Made by a program: the position numbers and the translations under genes | Shown here: positions 54,193-62,753 of the stretch, piece by piece | How the letters are laid out: each line of letters opens with the position of its first letter | How positions within the stretch are numbered: position 1 is the stretch's first letter | The notes under the pieces: model-generated | The model's database searches: none | What the model saw: the letters and a program-made list of their open reading frames with translations, nothing else | What the model was told of the DNA's origin: nothing | From: Bifidobacterium breve | Lineage (GTDB): Bacteria; Actinomycetota; Acidimicrobiia; Acidimicrobiales; Acidimicrobilacustridaceae | Length of the DNA stretch: 64,000 nt | Direction: 5' to 3' | NCBI GenBank assembly: GCA_945878725.1 | Contig: CAMCTY010000003.1 | Coordinates: 62,001-126,000 of the forward strand

Positions 54193-54555
54193 TCAGTCGT
54201 TCGAACCGAACGAGGTGAAGAAACAGGAGAAGTTGCCCGTGTGGCAGGCGCCGATGCCCTCCTGCTCGACGACAAAAAGCAACGTGTCGCCGTCACAGTC
54301 GAAATAGGCCTCGCGTACATACTGGCGATCGCCAGACGTTTCACCCTTGCACCAGTACTCCTGACGCGAACGGCTCCAGAACCAGGTACGACCGGTCTCG
54401 AGTGTCGTGCGCAGCGAGTCTGCGTTCATCCACGCCATCATCAGCACCCGACCGGTCCCCTGTTCCTGCACGATGGCCGGAACAAGACCATCAGAGTTGT
54501 AGGTGACAGCGGCGAGTTGTTCGGCGGTGACGGTGATCGGGACACTCTCAGGCAT
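54193..54555 (-). CDS. hisI: Phosphoribosyl-AMP cyclohydrolase
   Basis: HisI opens the ring of phosphoribosyl-AMP in histidine synthesis. The 120-residue zinc protein has [15 protein letters not shown], the [15 protein letters not shown] active site, YFDCDGD and the C-terminal [10 protein letters not shown] with metal-binding cysteines. There is no fused HisE domain; hisE and hisG lie elsewhere. It sits next to trpE, as in M. tuberculosis, but is split from hisF by two inserted genes. Confidence 0.96.
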   Translation of the reverse strand: MPESVPITVTAEQLAAVTYNSDGLVPAIVQEQGTGRVLMMAWMNADSLRTTLETGRTWFWSRSRQEYWCKGETSGDRQYVREAYFDCDGDTLLFVVEQEGIGACHTGNFSCFFTSFGSND

Positions 54556-54619
54556 GCGGCAACGCTAGCGGTGCGGACTACGAGCCACGAACGGGTTTCG
54601 CTCAGCTGTGACTGCAGGA

Positions 54620-54964
54620 TCAGAGATAGAGCCCGGTACTGCCCTCGGCAAGACGCTCCGCCGCGACGGCGTGGACATCGCGCTCGCGCAGGATGATGTA
54701 ATCCGAGCCCCGAACCTCGACCTCATAGCGATCCTCAGGGCTAAACAAAACCTGATCTCCCGGTTCCATTGCACGAACATTCGGGCCGACGGCCACGACC
54801 TCGGCCCACACCAGCCGTTTGTTGAGTTGAGCTGTCGCCGGAATCAGGATTCCGCCAGTCGAGCGCCGCTCGCCCTCAGGACCGCCAATATCCACGAGCA
54901 CTCGGTCGCTGAGCATCTTGATGGGCAGACTCTCGCCCGAACGTCCGACGCCGTCACTCAACAT
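54620..54964 (-). CDS. GroES-like co-chaperonin, actinobacterial variant
   Basis: The 114-residue protein is a Cpn10 beta-barrel: MLSDRVLVDIG, a GGILIP mobile-loop region, WAEVVAVGPNV, GDQVLFSPEDRYEVEV and YIILRERDVHAV, with a C-terminal STGLYL extension. The canonical GroES tripeptide region is altered, and a second, standard groES usually accompanies groEL in such genomes. Function as a GroEL partner is likely but unproven. The start is uncertain: ATG 54964 is chosen; an ATG at 54916 would remove 16 residues. It is divergent from the hydrolase gene, with only 27 bases between starts. Confidence 0.78.
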   Translation of the reverse strand: MLSDGVGRSGESLPIKMLSDRVLVDIGGPEGERRSTGGILIPATAQLNKRLVWAEVVAVGPNVRAMEPGDQVLFSPEDRYEVEVRGSDYIILRERDVHAVAAERLAEGSTGLYL

Positions 54965-54991
54965 GTCCACTGTCTGGGGTGAGGTCACGCC

Positions 54992-55675
54992 GTGACGGTA
55001 CCGTCTGGGATCGTGACTTACGACAGCGTGCCTCTCCCACTGACCCTGCACACCTCGGATGGCATCGCCCTCGAAGCCGAGGTGAGGCTCCCTGATCCGG
55101 ACGCCGTTGTCGAGGAACCCGTGACTGGCGCCGTTGTGCTGGCCCATCCCCATCCCCTTCAGGGCGGGTCGATGACCTCACTCGTGACGAGTGAACTCTT
55201 CCGACTCCTCCCCCTCCGGGGCATCGGCGTGGTGCGCTTCAACTTTCGTGGAGTTGGTAAATCCGAAGGCGAACACGGGGATGGCCGGGCCGAGTCGCTC
55301 GACATCACGGCCGCGATCGACGCCCTCATCCCGCTTTGGCCTCAGCATCCCCTTGTTCTCTGCGGATGGTCATTCGGCGCTGATGTGTCGCTTTCGATGA
55401 CCGACGATCGACTCGACGGCTGGGTCGGAATCGCACCTCCACTGCGCATTCTTCCCCGAGAAGAGATCAGTGCCGCCGCCGGAGCAGATTCCCGCCCGAA
55501 GCTCCTCATCATCCCCGAGCACGATCAATTCCTCGTCCCCGAAGCCGCAGCCGAGGCCACGAAAGATTGGACAAACACCCGACTGGAAACGATCAAGGGT
55601 GGCGATCATTTCCTTGTGGGTCGCACCGACAAAGCCGCTCGACTCGTGGCGTCATTTCTGACCGAGCTCGCCTAG
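54992..55675 (+). CDS. Alpha/beta hydrolase, function unknown
   Basis: The 227-residue protein has the hydrolase fold with oxyanion region AHPHPLQGGS, an FNFRGVGKSEG loop, the nucleophile elbow GWSFGA, an acidic residue in IPEHDQFLVP and the catalytic His in GGDHFLVG. It resembles the small dienelactone-hydrolase-like proteins common in actinobacteria. Its GTG start has a GAGGT ribosome site seven bases upstream. It is the only rightward gene in the his-trp region and ends 50 bases from hisF. Confidence 0.85.
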   Translation: MTVPSGIVTYDSVPLPLTLHTSDGIALEAEVRLPDPDAVVEEPVTGAVVLAHPHPLQGGSMTSLVTSELFRLLPLRGIGVVRFNFRGVGKSEGEHGDGRAESLDITAAIDALIPLWPQHPLVLCGWSFGADVSLSMTDDRLDGWVGIAPPLRILPREEISAAAGADSRPKLLIIPEHDQFLVPEAAAEATKDWTNTRLETIKGGDHFLVGRTDKAARLVASFLTELA

Positions 55676-55725
55676 GCAATCGGCGCACGAACCCACGACG
55701 CTCCCGGCGTGGGCGATGGCACTGC

Positions 55726-56502
55726 TCAGGGGCGAACGTTCACGCCAGCGGCAGCAAGATGCGCCTTTGCTTCGTGAACCGTGTGCTCACCGAAATGGAA
55801 GATCGACGCGGCGAGCACTGCATCAGCGTTGCCAATGGTGACACCCTCGACCAAGTGCTGCAGCGAACCAACGCCGCCGGAAGCGATCACGGGGACACCA
55901 ACAGCAGCACAAACCGCCGCCGTCAGCTCGAGATCGAAACCATCACGGGTTCCGTCGCGGTCCATGGATGTGAGAAGGATCTCGCCCGCTCCGAGCTGTT
56001 CGGCCTTGCGCGCCCATTCAATGACATCAAGCCCCGTCGCCGTGCGCCCGCCGTGGATGAATACTTCCCACCCATCCCCCATGTCGCCCTCGGGAGTGCG
56101 GCGTCGGCGAGCATCGATCGCGACAACCGCGCACTGGTTACCGAACTCAGCAGCGATCTCCGAGATCAGTTCCGGACGCTCCACGGCCGCCGTATTCACC
56201 GAGACCTTGTCGGCCCCGGCTCGCAGCAGACGGCGCGCATCATCGACACTGCGGATCCCACCGCCGATGGTGAACGGAATGAAGACCTGCTCGGCGGTGC
56301 GGCGGACAACGTCGACAATCGTCTCGCGCTGGTCCGATGATGCCGTGATGTCGAGGAAGATGATTTCGTCGGCGCCTTCAGCGTCGTAGCGCGACGCGAG
56401 TTCCACCGGATCGCCGGCGTCGCGCAAGCCAATGAAATTCACGCCCTTCACGACGCGACCAGCATCCACATCGAGGCAGGGAATAACACGTGCGTTCCTC
56501 AT
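55726..56502 (-). CDS. hisF: Imidazole glycerol phosphate synthase, cyclase subunit
   Basis: HisF uses ammonia from HisH to make imidazole glycerol phosphate and AICAR. The barrel has the catalytic Asp in [15 protein letters not shown], a second catalytic Asp in VVAIDARR and phosphate loops SGGVGS and NTAAVE. The ATG at 56502, just after the hisA stop, gives 258 residues, the usual size. A further ATG at 56520 overlaps hisA and is less likely. It is the last gene of the hisDCBHAF operon. Confidence 0.97.
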   Translation of the reverse strand: MRNARVIPCLDVDAGRVVKGVNFIGLRDAGDPVELASRYDAEGADEIIFLDITASSDQRETIVDVVRRTAEQVFIPFTIGGGIRSVDDARRLLRAGADKVSVNTAAVERPELISEIAAEFGNQCAVVAIDARRRRTPEGDMGDGWEVFIHGGRTATGLDVIEWARKAEQLGAGEILLTSMDRDGTRDGFDLELTAAVCAAVGVPVIASGGVGSLQHLVEGVTIGNADAVLAASIFHFGEHTVHEAKAHLAAAGVNVRP

Positions 56503-56506
56503 GCGA

Positions 56507-57250
56507 TCAGACCGTTCCATCCGGCGACATCGCCGAGGCAGCTAGCGCTTCACCAAGGGTGAACGCGCCCTCATAGAGAGCACGTCCAACGATCGCTCCC
56601 GAGAGTCTGCGGCCACCTGAGCGAAGTGCGTCGAGGGCACGAAGGTCGTCGAGGGATCCGACGCCACCTGATGCAATCACCGGCAGCTCAGTCGAATCGA
56701 GGACATCGCCCAATCCGACGAGGTCCGGTCCACTCAGGGTTCCGTCCCGACCGATCTCGGTGACGATGAGTGCTTCGACGCCGGCGTCGGCGAACTCCTT
56801 GGCGACGTCGAGAAGGTCACGGCCTGAACCTTCCTCCCAACCGCGAACGGCCACCTCGCGCCCGCGGGCGTCGAGGCCAACGGCGACCGACATCCGCGAT
56901 GCAAGGGAGCGAACCAGTTCCGGTTGCTCTAGCGCCGCCGTCCCGAGAACAATCCGCGAGACGCCAACCGCGAAGAGAGCATCAGCGGACGCTTCGTCGC
57001 GAATGCCGCCACCCGTTTGGATCGGAACGCTCACCGCATCGGCGATCGCCGCGATGATCTCCCGATTGCGCGGAGTGCCGCTGCGCGCTGCATCGAGATC
57101 GACGACATGGATCCACGCGGCACCAGCCTCGGCGAACGCGACTGCTTGTGCGACCGGATCGTCGTTGTAGACGGTTTCCTTGCCGTAGTCACCCTGGTAC
57201 AGCCGCACGGCGCGGCCATCGCGGAGATCAATTGCGGGATAGAGATCCAT
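56507..57250 (-). CDS. hisA: 1-(5-phosphoribosyl)-5-[(5-phosphoribosylamino)methylideneamino] imidazole-4-carboxamide isomerase
   Basis: HisA isomerises ProFAR in histidine synthesis. The 247-residue barrel begins [23 protein letters not shown], has the catalytic Asp in VDLDAARSG and a [13 protein letters not shown] loop. Actinobacterial homologues are often bifunctional PriA enzymes replacing TrpF; here trpF is present at 49 kb, which suggests HisA is specialised, but this cannot be proved by motif. Its ATG shares a base with the hisH stop. Confidence 0.95.
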   Translation of the reverse strand: MDLYPAIDLRDGRAVRLYQGDYGKETVYNDDPVAQAVAFAEAGAAWIHVVDLDAARSGTPRNREIIAAIADAVSVPIQTGGGIRDEASADALFAVGVSRIVLGTAALEQPELVRSLASRMSVAVGLDARGREVAVRGWEEGSGRDLLDVAKEFADAGVEALIVTEIGRDGTLSGPDLVGLGDVLDSTELPVIASGGVGSLDDLRALDALRSGGRRLSGAIVGRALYEGAFTLGEALAASAMSPDGTV

Positions 57251-57891
57251 CAGGCTGCTGCTCCGGTTCGTGCGACATCAACAAAGGCGCCAAGCATCTC
57301 GAGCCCAGTCCCGCCTGATTTTTCAGGATGGAACTGCGTCGCCCAAAGTGAACCGCGCTCAACCGCCGCGGCCACGGGCCCTCCGTAGTCACAGGTCGCG
57401 ACGACAAAAGGAGCGTCAGCATCTGCGGCATAGGAGTGGACGAAGTAAACCCAGACCGGATCATCAACCGTCGCGAAAAGTGCTGACGGACGGTCGACCG
57501 AGAGTCGGTTCCATTGCATCTGTGGCCGTTTCACCGTGTCGGGAAGTAGTCGCAAGACGCCGGGCAGAACTCTGAGGCCGGCAACCCCGGGTGATTCGTC
57601 GGACCCTTCGTAGAGCAGTTGCATTCCGACACAAATACCGAGGAAAGGACGGTTGCCCGTCGCCGACTCGATGGCCAGTTCGTCGAGTCCCGACGAACGC
57701 AGAGCGCTCATGCATGCGCCGAACGCTCCGACGCCGGGAAGAACAACAGCATCAGCGTCGCGAATCAATCCTGCGTCGGCCGTGAGCCGCGCGTCGGCAC
57801 CCATATGCTGCAGTGCCTTCTGGGCTGAACGGAGATTGCCGATCCCGTAATCGAGCACGGCGATGAGCGGCCGGGAGTCCGGGTCGGTCAC
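57250..57891 (-). CDS. hisH: Imidazole glycerol phosphate synthase, glutamine amidotransferase subunit
   Basis: HisH supplies ammonia to HisF. The 213-residue class I amidotransferase has VLDYGIGNLRS, the nucleophile Cys in GICVGMQLLYEGS, and the His-Glu pair in TQFHPEKSG. It is coupled to hisB upstream by an ATGA overlap and to hisA downstream by TGATG. Length and motifs are complete. Confidence 0.97.
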   Translation of the reverse strand: MTDPDSRPLIAVLDYGIGNLRSAQKALQHMGADARLTADAGLIRDADAVVLPGVGAFGACMSALRSSGLDELAIESATGNRPFLGICVGMQLLYEGSDESPGVAGLRVLPGVLRLLPDTVKRPQMQWNRLSVDRPSALFATVDDPVWVYFVHSYAADADAPFVVATCDYGGPVAAAVERGSLWATQFHPEKSGGTGLEMLGAFVDVARTGAAA

Positions 57892-58502
57892 AACACGCCC
57901 TTGGTGGAGGGAACTCCTCCTCCTTCGATGCGGACCGCGTCGCGCAGCGAGCGAGCTACACCCTTGAAGGTTGCTTCGACGATGTGATGGGTGTTGACAC
58001 CGCGTACGCGCGTCACGTGCAGCGTGATTCCAGCCGCAGTCACGAAGGCGCGCCAGAACTCTTCGACCAACTGGGGATCGAACGGCGGATCGCTCAGAAT
58101 CTTCTGACCGGGAAACTCGACTTCGTAATAAAGGAAAGGACGGCCGGACAGATCGAGGGCGACATCAATGAGCGCCTCGTCGAGGGGAACGCGGTTCGAA
58201 GCGAAACGCGTGACACCAGCCTTGTTTCCAGCGGCCACGGCGAATGCTTCGCCCAGAGCGATGCCGACATCCTCGACGGTGTGATGCGCATCAATGTGGA
58301 GATCGCCCGATGCGTTCACGATCAAGTCGAAACCGCCATGCCTTCCCAACTGGGCCAGCATGTGATCGAAAAATGGGATTCCTGTCGATGTCTCCACCCG
58401 ACCGTTGCCGTCGAGATCGATCTCGATGGCGATTTCGGTCTCGCCGGTTTTCCGCGCAACGGTGGCGGCCCGGCGATCATCGGGTGTGGGTTGTGCACTC
58501 AT
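57888..58502 (-). CDS. hisB: Imidazoleglycerol-phosphate dehydratase
   Basis: HisB removes water from imidazole glycerol phosphate. The 204-residue protein is the single-function form with the metal-binding motifs GIPFFDHML, DAHHTVEDVGI and NTHHIVEATFK, plus DLSGRP. ATG at 58502 overlaps the hisC stop (ATGA); the frame remains open upstream across hisC, but only the short form fits the family. Confidence 0.97.
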   Translation of the reverse strand: MSAQPTPDDRRAATVARKTGETEIAIEIDLDGNGRVETSTGIPFFDHMLAQLGRHGGFDLIVNASGDLHIDAHHTVEDVGIALGEAFAVAAGNKAGVTRFASNRVPLDEALIDVALDLSGRPFLYYEVEFPGQKILSDPPFDPQLVEEFWRAFVTAAGITLHVTRVRGVNTHHIVEATFKGVARSLRDAVRIEGGGVPSTKGVL

Positions 58503-59563
58503 GCGAGAACTTCCTTCAGGGCAGCGAGAAATGCGTCGTCTTCGGCCGGTGTTCCGACGGTAACCCGAAGGCAACCACTGAGGTGGGGCATCGACGAGAA
58601 GTTGCGGACAAGTACCGATCGTTCCACGAGACCCTTCCACACCGAGGCTCCGTCCATTCCGAGGGGGCGGAACAGGATGAAATTGGCACCCGACGGCCAG
58701 GTCTCGACGGGAAGCTCGGCCAGAGCGGCAGCCATCCGGTCTCGCTCGGCGACAAGCCGATCCACCCGGGCATTCATTTCGTCGAGGTGATCGAGCGCCA
58801 AGCGTCCGGCGATCTGTTTCAGTGCGTCGAGGTGATACGGGAGGACAACCTTGTCCAGTTCGGAGACGATCTGTGCCGGACCCACGAGATACCCGAGACG
58901 TGCCGCCGCCATCGACCAAGTCTTCGAGAACGTTCGCGTCACAACCAAAGGCGTGTCTGCGTCGATCATCCCGACTGCCGACCACGGAGCGAACTGGCCG
59001 TATGCCTCATCAACCACGAGTAGGCCGTCGACCGCTTCCACCTCAGCGAGTGTTGCGCGGACAACCGATTCGTCGTCGACGATTCCGGTCGGGTTGTTCG
59101 GAGAACAGAGAAACGAGACAGCGGGGCGCGAACCGCGGATGACACGGCGAACTTCGTCTATGTCGATCGAGAGATCGTCGGCGCGGCGCCCTTCGGCGAC
59201 CGCCGTGCCGGCTATGCGAGAGATATGTGAGTGCAACGCATAGGTCGGCTCCCAAACCGCGGCGGTACGACCCGCCCCGCCGTAGGTCAGCATCACGGTT
59301 TGCAGCACTTCGTTCGATCCATTCGCCACAAAGATCTGTTCTGGTCCGACGCCATGAAGTTCACCAATGGCGGATCGGAGTTGCAGCGCCGCACGATCGG
59401 GATAGCGATGCCAGTCAACAGACGCGACAGCGGCGGCAAGATCGCGAGACCATCCCTCGGGCGGTGCTTCAGGAGATTCATTCGTGTTTAGGCGAACGGC
59501 GACGTTCACCTGCGGGGAGTGATATCCCTCCATGAGCGCAACGTCATCTCGCGGTTGGATCAT
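58499..59563 (-). CDS. hisC: Histidinol-phosphate aminotransferase
   Basis: HisC transaminates imidazole acetol phosphate. The 354-residue fold type I enzyme has LNTNESPEAPP, ANGSNEVL, SPNNPTG, the cofactor-binding lysine in RTFSKTWSMAAARLGY and a final FILFRP segment. The ATG at 59563 shares a base with the hisD stop; a GTG one codon earlier is the alternative. Central member of the his operon. Confidence 0.95.
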   Translation of the reverse strand: MIQPRDDVALMEGYHSPQVNVAVRLNTNESPEAPPEGWSRDLAAAVASVDWHRYPDRAALQLRSAIGELHGVGPEQIFVANGSNEVLQTVMLTYGGAGRTAAVWEPTYALHSHISRIAGTAVAEGRRADDLSIDIDEVRRVIRGSRPAVSFLCSPNNPTGIVDDESVVRATLAEVEAVDGLLVVDEAYGQFAPWSAVGMIDADTPLVVTRTFSKTWSMAAARLGYLVGPAQIVSELDKVVLPYHLDALKQIAGRLALDHLDEMNARVDRLVAERDRMAAALAELPVETWPSGANFILFRPLGMDGASVWKGLVERSVLVRNFSSMPHLSGCLRVTVGTPAEDDAFLAALKEVLA

Positions 59564-60864
59564 CACTCCGCCCCGAGTGCGCGTTGGCGCAGACGAACCG
59601 ATTCCGCGTGCGCGGCGAAACCTTCCGCGTCGGCCAATTCGGCGACGACAGGTGCTGCGATATCGAAACCTTTTCGATCGACGTCAATCACATGGACCTG
59701 CTTCGTGAAATCGTCGACCGTCAGAGCACTCCCATAACGGGCGCTGCCGAACGTGGGCAGCACATGACTCGGCCCTGCCACGTAGTCGCCGATGGATGCG
59801 GGCGCCAAGGGACCAAGGAAGACCGCCCCTGCGTGACGGACCGCCGGAACAAGTGATTCAGGATCGGACGTGATGAGTTCAAGGTGTTCGGGAGCGATGT
59901 GATTCGCAACGACCATGGCTGCCTCGGGTCCGTCGACGAGCGCACAGAAACCGCCTTGAGCGAACGTTGCCTCAATCTCGCTCTTGCGGGGAGCTTCGCC
60001 GACGAGACGCATCAGGGCCGTGTTGACCGCGTCGGCAACCGATTCGTCCCAAGTGATCAGCCACGCCAGACCATCGGGTCCATGCTCGGCCTGAACCATG
60101 AGATCGATCGCTACGAAATCCACCGGTGCGCTGCTATCGGCAACCACGACGATTTCGGAAGGACCAGCGAACGCCATCGGAACACCAACGAGTCCGGCCA
60201 CTTCGCGCTTGGCGAGTGCAACGAACACGTTGCCCGGGCCGGCGATCACGTCGACAGCGGCAAGGGATTCCGTTCCGTACGCCATTGCCGCGATCGCTTG
60301 AGCGCCACCGACGGCATAGACCTCGTCAACACCGGCCAAAGCGGCGGCAGCAAGAGTTGCAGTCGCGATTCGACCAGTCTCGCGATCCGGCGGAGTGCAC
60401 AGGACCACCTCGGGTACCCCGGCAACACGGGCGGGTACCGCTGTCATGAGGACCGATGACGGATACGAGCCTCGTCCCCCGGGCACATAGCAACCGGCCC
60501 GGTCTACGGGAACGGAACGGCCACGAACGGTTATGCCGCCACGGGTGAAGGAATGATCTGAACGTCGCTGAGTCTCATGAAAAGCGCGAACCGAGTCGCG
60601 CGCAGCGGTGAGAGCAGCGACGAGTGTGGCTGGAGCGTCGGCAAGAGCGGCATCAATCTCCTGCTGGCTCACGCGATAGGAATCCGCCGCCACCCCATCG
60701 AAGCGCTCGGTGTAGTCGCGCAAGGCAACGTCGCCGCGTTCGCGCACATCGGCCACGATCGCCTGTACGGCCGCAATCGGACCTTCGCCACCGGGATCGG
60801 GACGCGGCAGATCGTTGACGAGATCGGCACCGGTTCGGCCACGAAGATCAAGACGGTTCAACAC
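59563..60864 (-). CDS. hisD: Histidinol dehydrogenase
   Basis: HisD performs the two final oxidations to histidine with NAD and zinc. The 433-residue protein has VPGGRGSYPSSVLM, DVIAGPGN, zinc ligands in QAEHG and SIGDYVAG, the catalytic Glu-His in APEHLEL and the final His in FAAHAESVR. The GTG at 60864 is chosen by family length; it has no ribosome site, and a TAGCGT hexamer eight bases before it would suit a leaderless transcript. It heads the his operon. Confidence 0.95.
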   Translation of the reverse strand: MLNRLDLRGRTGADLVNDLPRPDPGGEGPIAAVQAIVADVRERGDVALRDYTERFDGVAADSYRVSQQEIDAALADAPATLVAALTAARDSVRAFHETQRRSDHSFTRGGITVRGRSVPVDRAGCYVPGGRGSYPSSVLMTAVPARVAGVPEVVLCTPPDRETGRIATATLAAAALAGVDEVYAVGGAQAIAAMAYGTESLAAVDVIAGPGNVFVALAKREVAGLVGVPMAFAGPSEIVVVADSSAPVDFVAIDLMVQAEHGPDGLAWLITWDESVADAVNTALMRLVGEAPRKSEIEATFAQGGFCALVDGPEAAMVVANHIAPEHLELITSDPESLVPAVRHAGAVFLGPLAPASIGDYVAGPSHVLPTFGSARYGSALTVDDFTKQVHVIDVDRKGFDIAAPVVAELADAEGFAAHAESVRLRQRALGAE

Positions 60865-60972
60865 GAGGCAAGACGCTAGTGGTCCTGCCCACGGGAACCC
60901 GAACCAATTATGTAGATCGCGGCAGGCCAATCGCGACCGTCGATCACCGACCGCCAGAACCGGACTTTGCGC

Positions 60973-61164
60973 CTATTTCATCCGACGCGTCGCAGCGACC
61001 AATCGGCGATGGGCGGTTCGTAACGATCGTTCGACTTCAAACAGGTCGTACGCCAACGACTCGTCACCGGCCGCGTGAACTTCCTCGGCGACCCGGCTCA
61101 CGTGCTTGACAAGATCGTCAAGGCTCGTCGTGACACTCGAGAGTTGCGCTTCTCTGTTCTCCAC
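60973..61164 (-). CDS. Small helical protein of unknown function (63 residues)
   Basis: The 63-residue product is predicted to be two amphipathic helices: one around SSVTTSLDDLVKHVSRVAEE and one around AYDLFEVERSLRTAHRRL, ending in a basic tail ATRRMK. It has the composition of a real actinobacterial protein: acidic and alanine-rich early, Arg-rich late. The start is probably GTG at 61164; TTG at 61185 is possible. The frame further upstream crosses hairpin DNA and is not coding. It lies 30 bases downstream of a terminator-like hairpin and a three-hairpin leader, suggesting regulated expression. No known family is recognised. Confidence 0.6.
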   Translation of the reverse strand: MENREAQLSSVTTSLDDLVKHVSRVAEEVHAAGDESLAYDLFEVERSLRTAHRRLVAATRRMK

Positions 61165-61194
61165 GCTGGCGAGTATTCCAGACAAACTTGGGGC

Positions 61195-61225
61195 AAAAAG
61201 ATGCCGACGCCCCCGAGGGGGCGTC
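61195..61225 (-). terminator. Intrinsic terminator upstream of the 63-residue gene
   Basis: On the minus strand GACGCCCCC pairs with GGGGGCGTC (61225-61206), extendable by a few pairs at the base, and is followed by GGCATCTTTTTG, with a run of five T at 61199-61195. This is the best rho-independent terminator in the window. It could end the nth transcript, a small RNA, or act conditionally on the gene 30 bases further on. Confidence 0.7.
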
Positions 61226-61290
61226 GACGAGGCGTCACTGGGCGGCGGATCCCAGATGTTGACGCCATGCCAGGTGGCGGGACCTGGCAG
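61195..61290 (-). ncRNA. Candidate structured RNA: leader/attenuator or small RNA
   Basis: Three contiguous perfect hairpins lie on the minus strand. Hairpin A (61289-61268): TGCCAGGT, loop CCCGCC, ACCTGGCA. Hairpin B (61266-61231): GGCGTCA and TGACGCC enclosing CTGGG/CCCAG with an eight-base loop. Hairpin C is the terminator at 61225-61206 with its T-run. A TACATT hexamer (61301-61296) lies about seven bases before hairpin A and could be the -10 box. The first arm of B (GGCGTC) can also pair with the first arm of C (GACGCC), which would break the terminator. The 147 bases from there to the nth stop hold no gene. Structure is seen; function is inference. Confidence 0.5.
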
Positions 61291-61437
61291 AAGGCAATGT
61301 ATCCCACCAAATTTGGGAATTTGACGAAAATGATCCAAAAAGGCTGGGGACGGACAAGAGTCACATGATCGTCAAAAGGCAGGTCACCGCATTGTAAGTT
61401 CCCTATTTCGGTTTCGGCATTTCCCGAGGTAACGGTG

Positions 61438-62079
61438 TCAAACCAGCGAGCTGGGGCAGAAGTCATTCAAAATGCATGAGGCGCACTTAGGTTTGCGGGC
61501 GGGACACGCGCGACGTCCGTGCAGGATCAGAAGAAGACTGAACAGTCCTCGGTCCGCCGGGCGCACCATCTCGTTGAGCGCGTATTCGACCTTGACCGGA
61601 TCGGTCTGGTCCGTCAGTTGCAGCCGCAGCGAGAGTCGACCTACATGCGTGTCGACCGGAAGCCCAGGAAGATCCATGGCCACGCTGCGCACGACGTTCG
61701 CCGTTTTGCGTCCAACTCCGGGCACCCCCACCAGATCCTCCATGGACGAGGGAACCTGACCCCCGAAGCGATCGACGAGCGCCTGTGCCATTCCGATCAG
61801 TGATCGCGCTTTGTTCCTGTAGAACCCCGTGCTTCGAACGAGTTCCTCCACTTCCTCCTGAGAGGCCATCGCCAGATCCTCGGGGGAGGGAAATCGTGCG
61901 AAGAGCGCCGGAGTCACAAGGTTCACCCGCACATCGGTGCACTGCGCCGAAAGGATGGTCGCAGCCAGCAGTTCGTACGGATTGCGATGATCGAGTTCGC
62001 AGTGCGCGTCCGGGTATTCATCCCTCAGGCGGGCCAGGACCTCTCGGGTCCGTCCTTTAGGAGTGCGCGGTCTAGTCAT
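61438..62079 (-). CDS. nth: Endonuclease III
   Basis: Nth removes oxidised pyrimidines and nicks the strand. The 213-residue protein has LLAATILSAQCTD, the helix-hairpin-helix LVGVPGVGRKTANVV with the catalytic Lys, the catalytic Asp in LPVDTHVGRL, and the iron-sulfur loop with four cysteines spaced C-x6-C-x2-C-x5-C at the C-terminus. ATG at 62079 is chosen; ten codons upstream are open. It is divergent from the mshD-like gene, with 44 bases between. Confidence 0.96.
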   Translation of the reverse strand: MTRPRTPKGRTREVLARLRDEYPDAHCELDHRNPYELLAATILSAQCTDVRVNLVTPALFARFPSPEDLAMASQEEVEELVRSTGFYRNKARSLIGMAQALVDRFGGQVPSSMEDLVGVPGVGRKTANVVRSVAMDLPGLPVDTHVGRLSLRLQLTDQTDPVKVEYALNEMVRPADRGLFSLLLILHGRRACPARKPKCASCILNDFCPSSLV

Positions 62080-62123
62080 TGCCAAAAGAACCCTAGCGGT
62101 GGCGCACAAGTAGCCTCAGAGAT

Positions 62124-62753
62124 GTGCGTGCCGAGATCCGTGATGACAACAACACCCTCGTGCTGCTTGAGGCGGATCCGGCTTCGGTGGCCGATGACGA
62201 CTACGCAACCGAACACGGGCTTGTGTGCTGCCGCGAAATCCTCCAGCTCCGGCGGCCCCTTCCGCTTGACGAGCGAACTGATCTCGACGTCCGTCCATTC
62301 GCCGAACACGACACCGATGCATTCCTGTCGGTAAACAACCGGGCCTTCGCATGGCATCCCGATCGTTCGCACTTGACGGCCGATGATCTTCACGAACGCA
62401 TGGCTGAATCATGGTTCGACCCAAATGGATTTCTCGTCCACGAAACCAACGGCAAGCTCGATGGATTCTGCTGGACAAAAGTCCATGAAGCTCTCGACGA
62501 TGAACCCCAGCTCGGCGAGATCTATGTGATTGCGGTCGATCCGGATTCACACGGAGTAGGACTTGGCCGAGCGCTCACAATGGCTGGCCTGCAATTGCTT
62601 TCCGACGCAGGAATCACCGTCGGCATGCTTCATGTCGAGAGCGGCAACATCGCCGCGGTCACCATGTACGAAAAAATGGGGTTCCACATTCACGGAATCC
62701 ATCGCTGGTGGGCCGCCGAAGGAACTCCTCCCCCAGTGACCTCACACCTGTGA
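62124..62753 (+). CDS. mshD: MshD-like mycothiol synthase, single-GNAT form
   Basis: MshD acetylates the cysteine amine of the mycothiol precursor. This 209-residue protein matches the C-terminal half of MshD: a REILQLRRPL linker, VNNRAFAWHPDRS, ESWFDPNGFLVHE, WTKVHE, YVIAVDPDSHGVGLGRALT (acetyl-CoA site) and HVESGNIAAVTMYEKMGF. The N-terminal GNAT domain of the approximately 315-residue M. tuberculosis enzyme is absent; an in-frame TAG at 62094 prevents a longer protein. It starts at GTG. With mshC it supports mycothiol synthesis. Overlaps rlmN in a GTGA junction. Confidence 0.82.
   Translation: MRAEIRDDNNTLVLLEADPASVADDDYATEHGLVCCREILQLRRPLPLDERTDLDVRPFAEHDTDAFLSVNNRAFAWHPDRSHLTADDLHERMAESWFDPNGFLVHETNGKLDGFCWTKVHEALDDEPQLGEIYVIAVDPDSHGVGLGRALTMAGLQLLSDAGITVGMLHVESGNIAAVTMYEKMGFHIHGIHRWWAAEGTPPPVTSHL

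Noticed and set aside
56507-57250. Bifunctional PriA instead of HisA
   Set aside because: A separate, apparently intact trpF exists at 49.3 kb; bifunctionality cannot be excluded but is not needed.
61195-61290. 6C RNA (actinobacterial class)
   Set aside because: That class has two hairpins with runs of at least six C in the loops; here one loop is CCCGCC and the other Cs are base-paired, so the match is not convincing.
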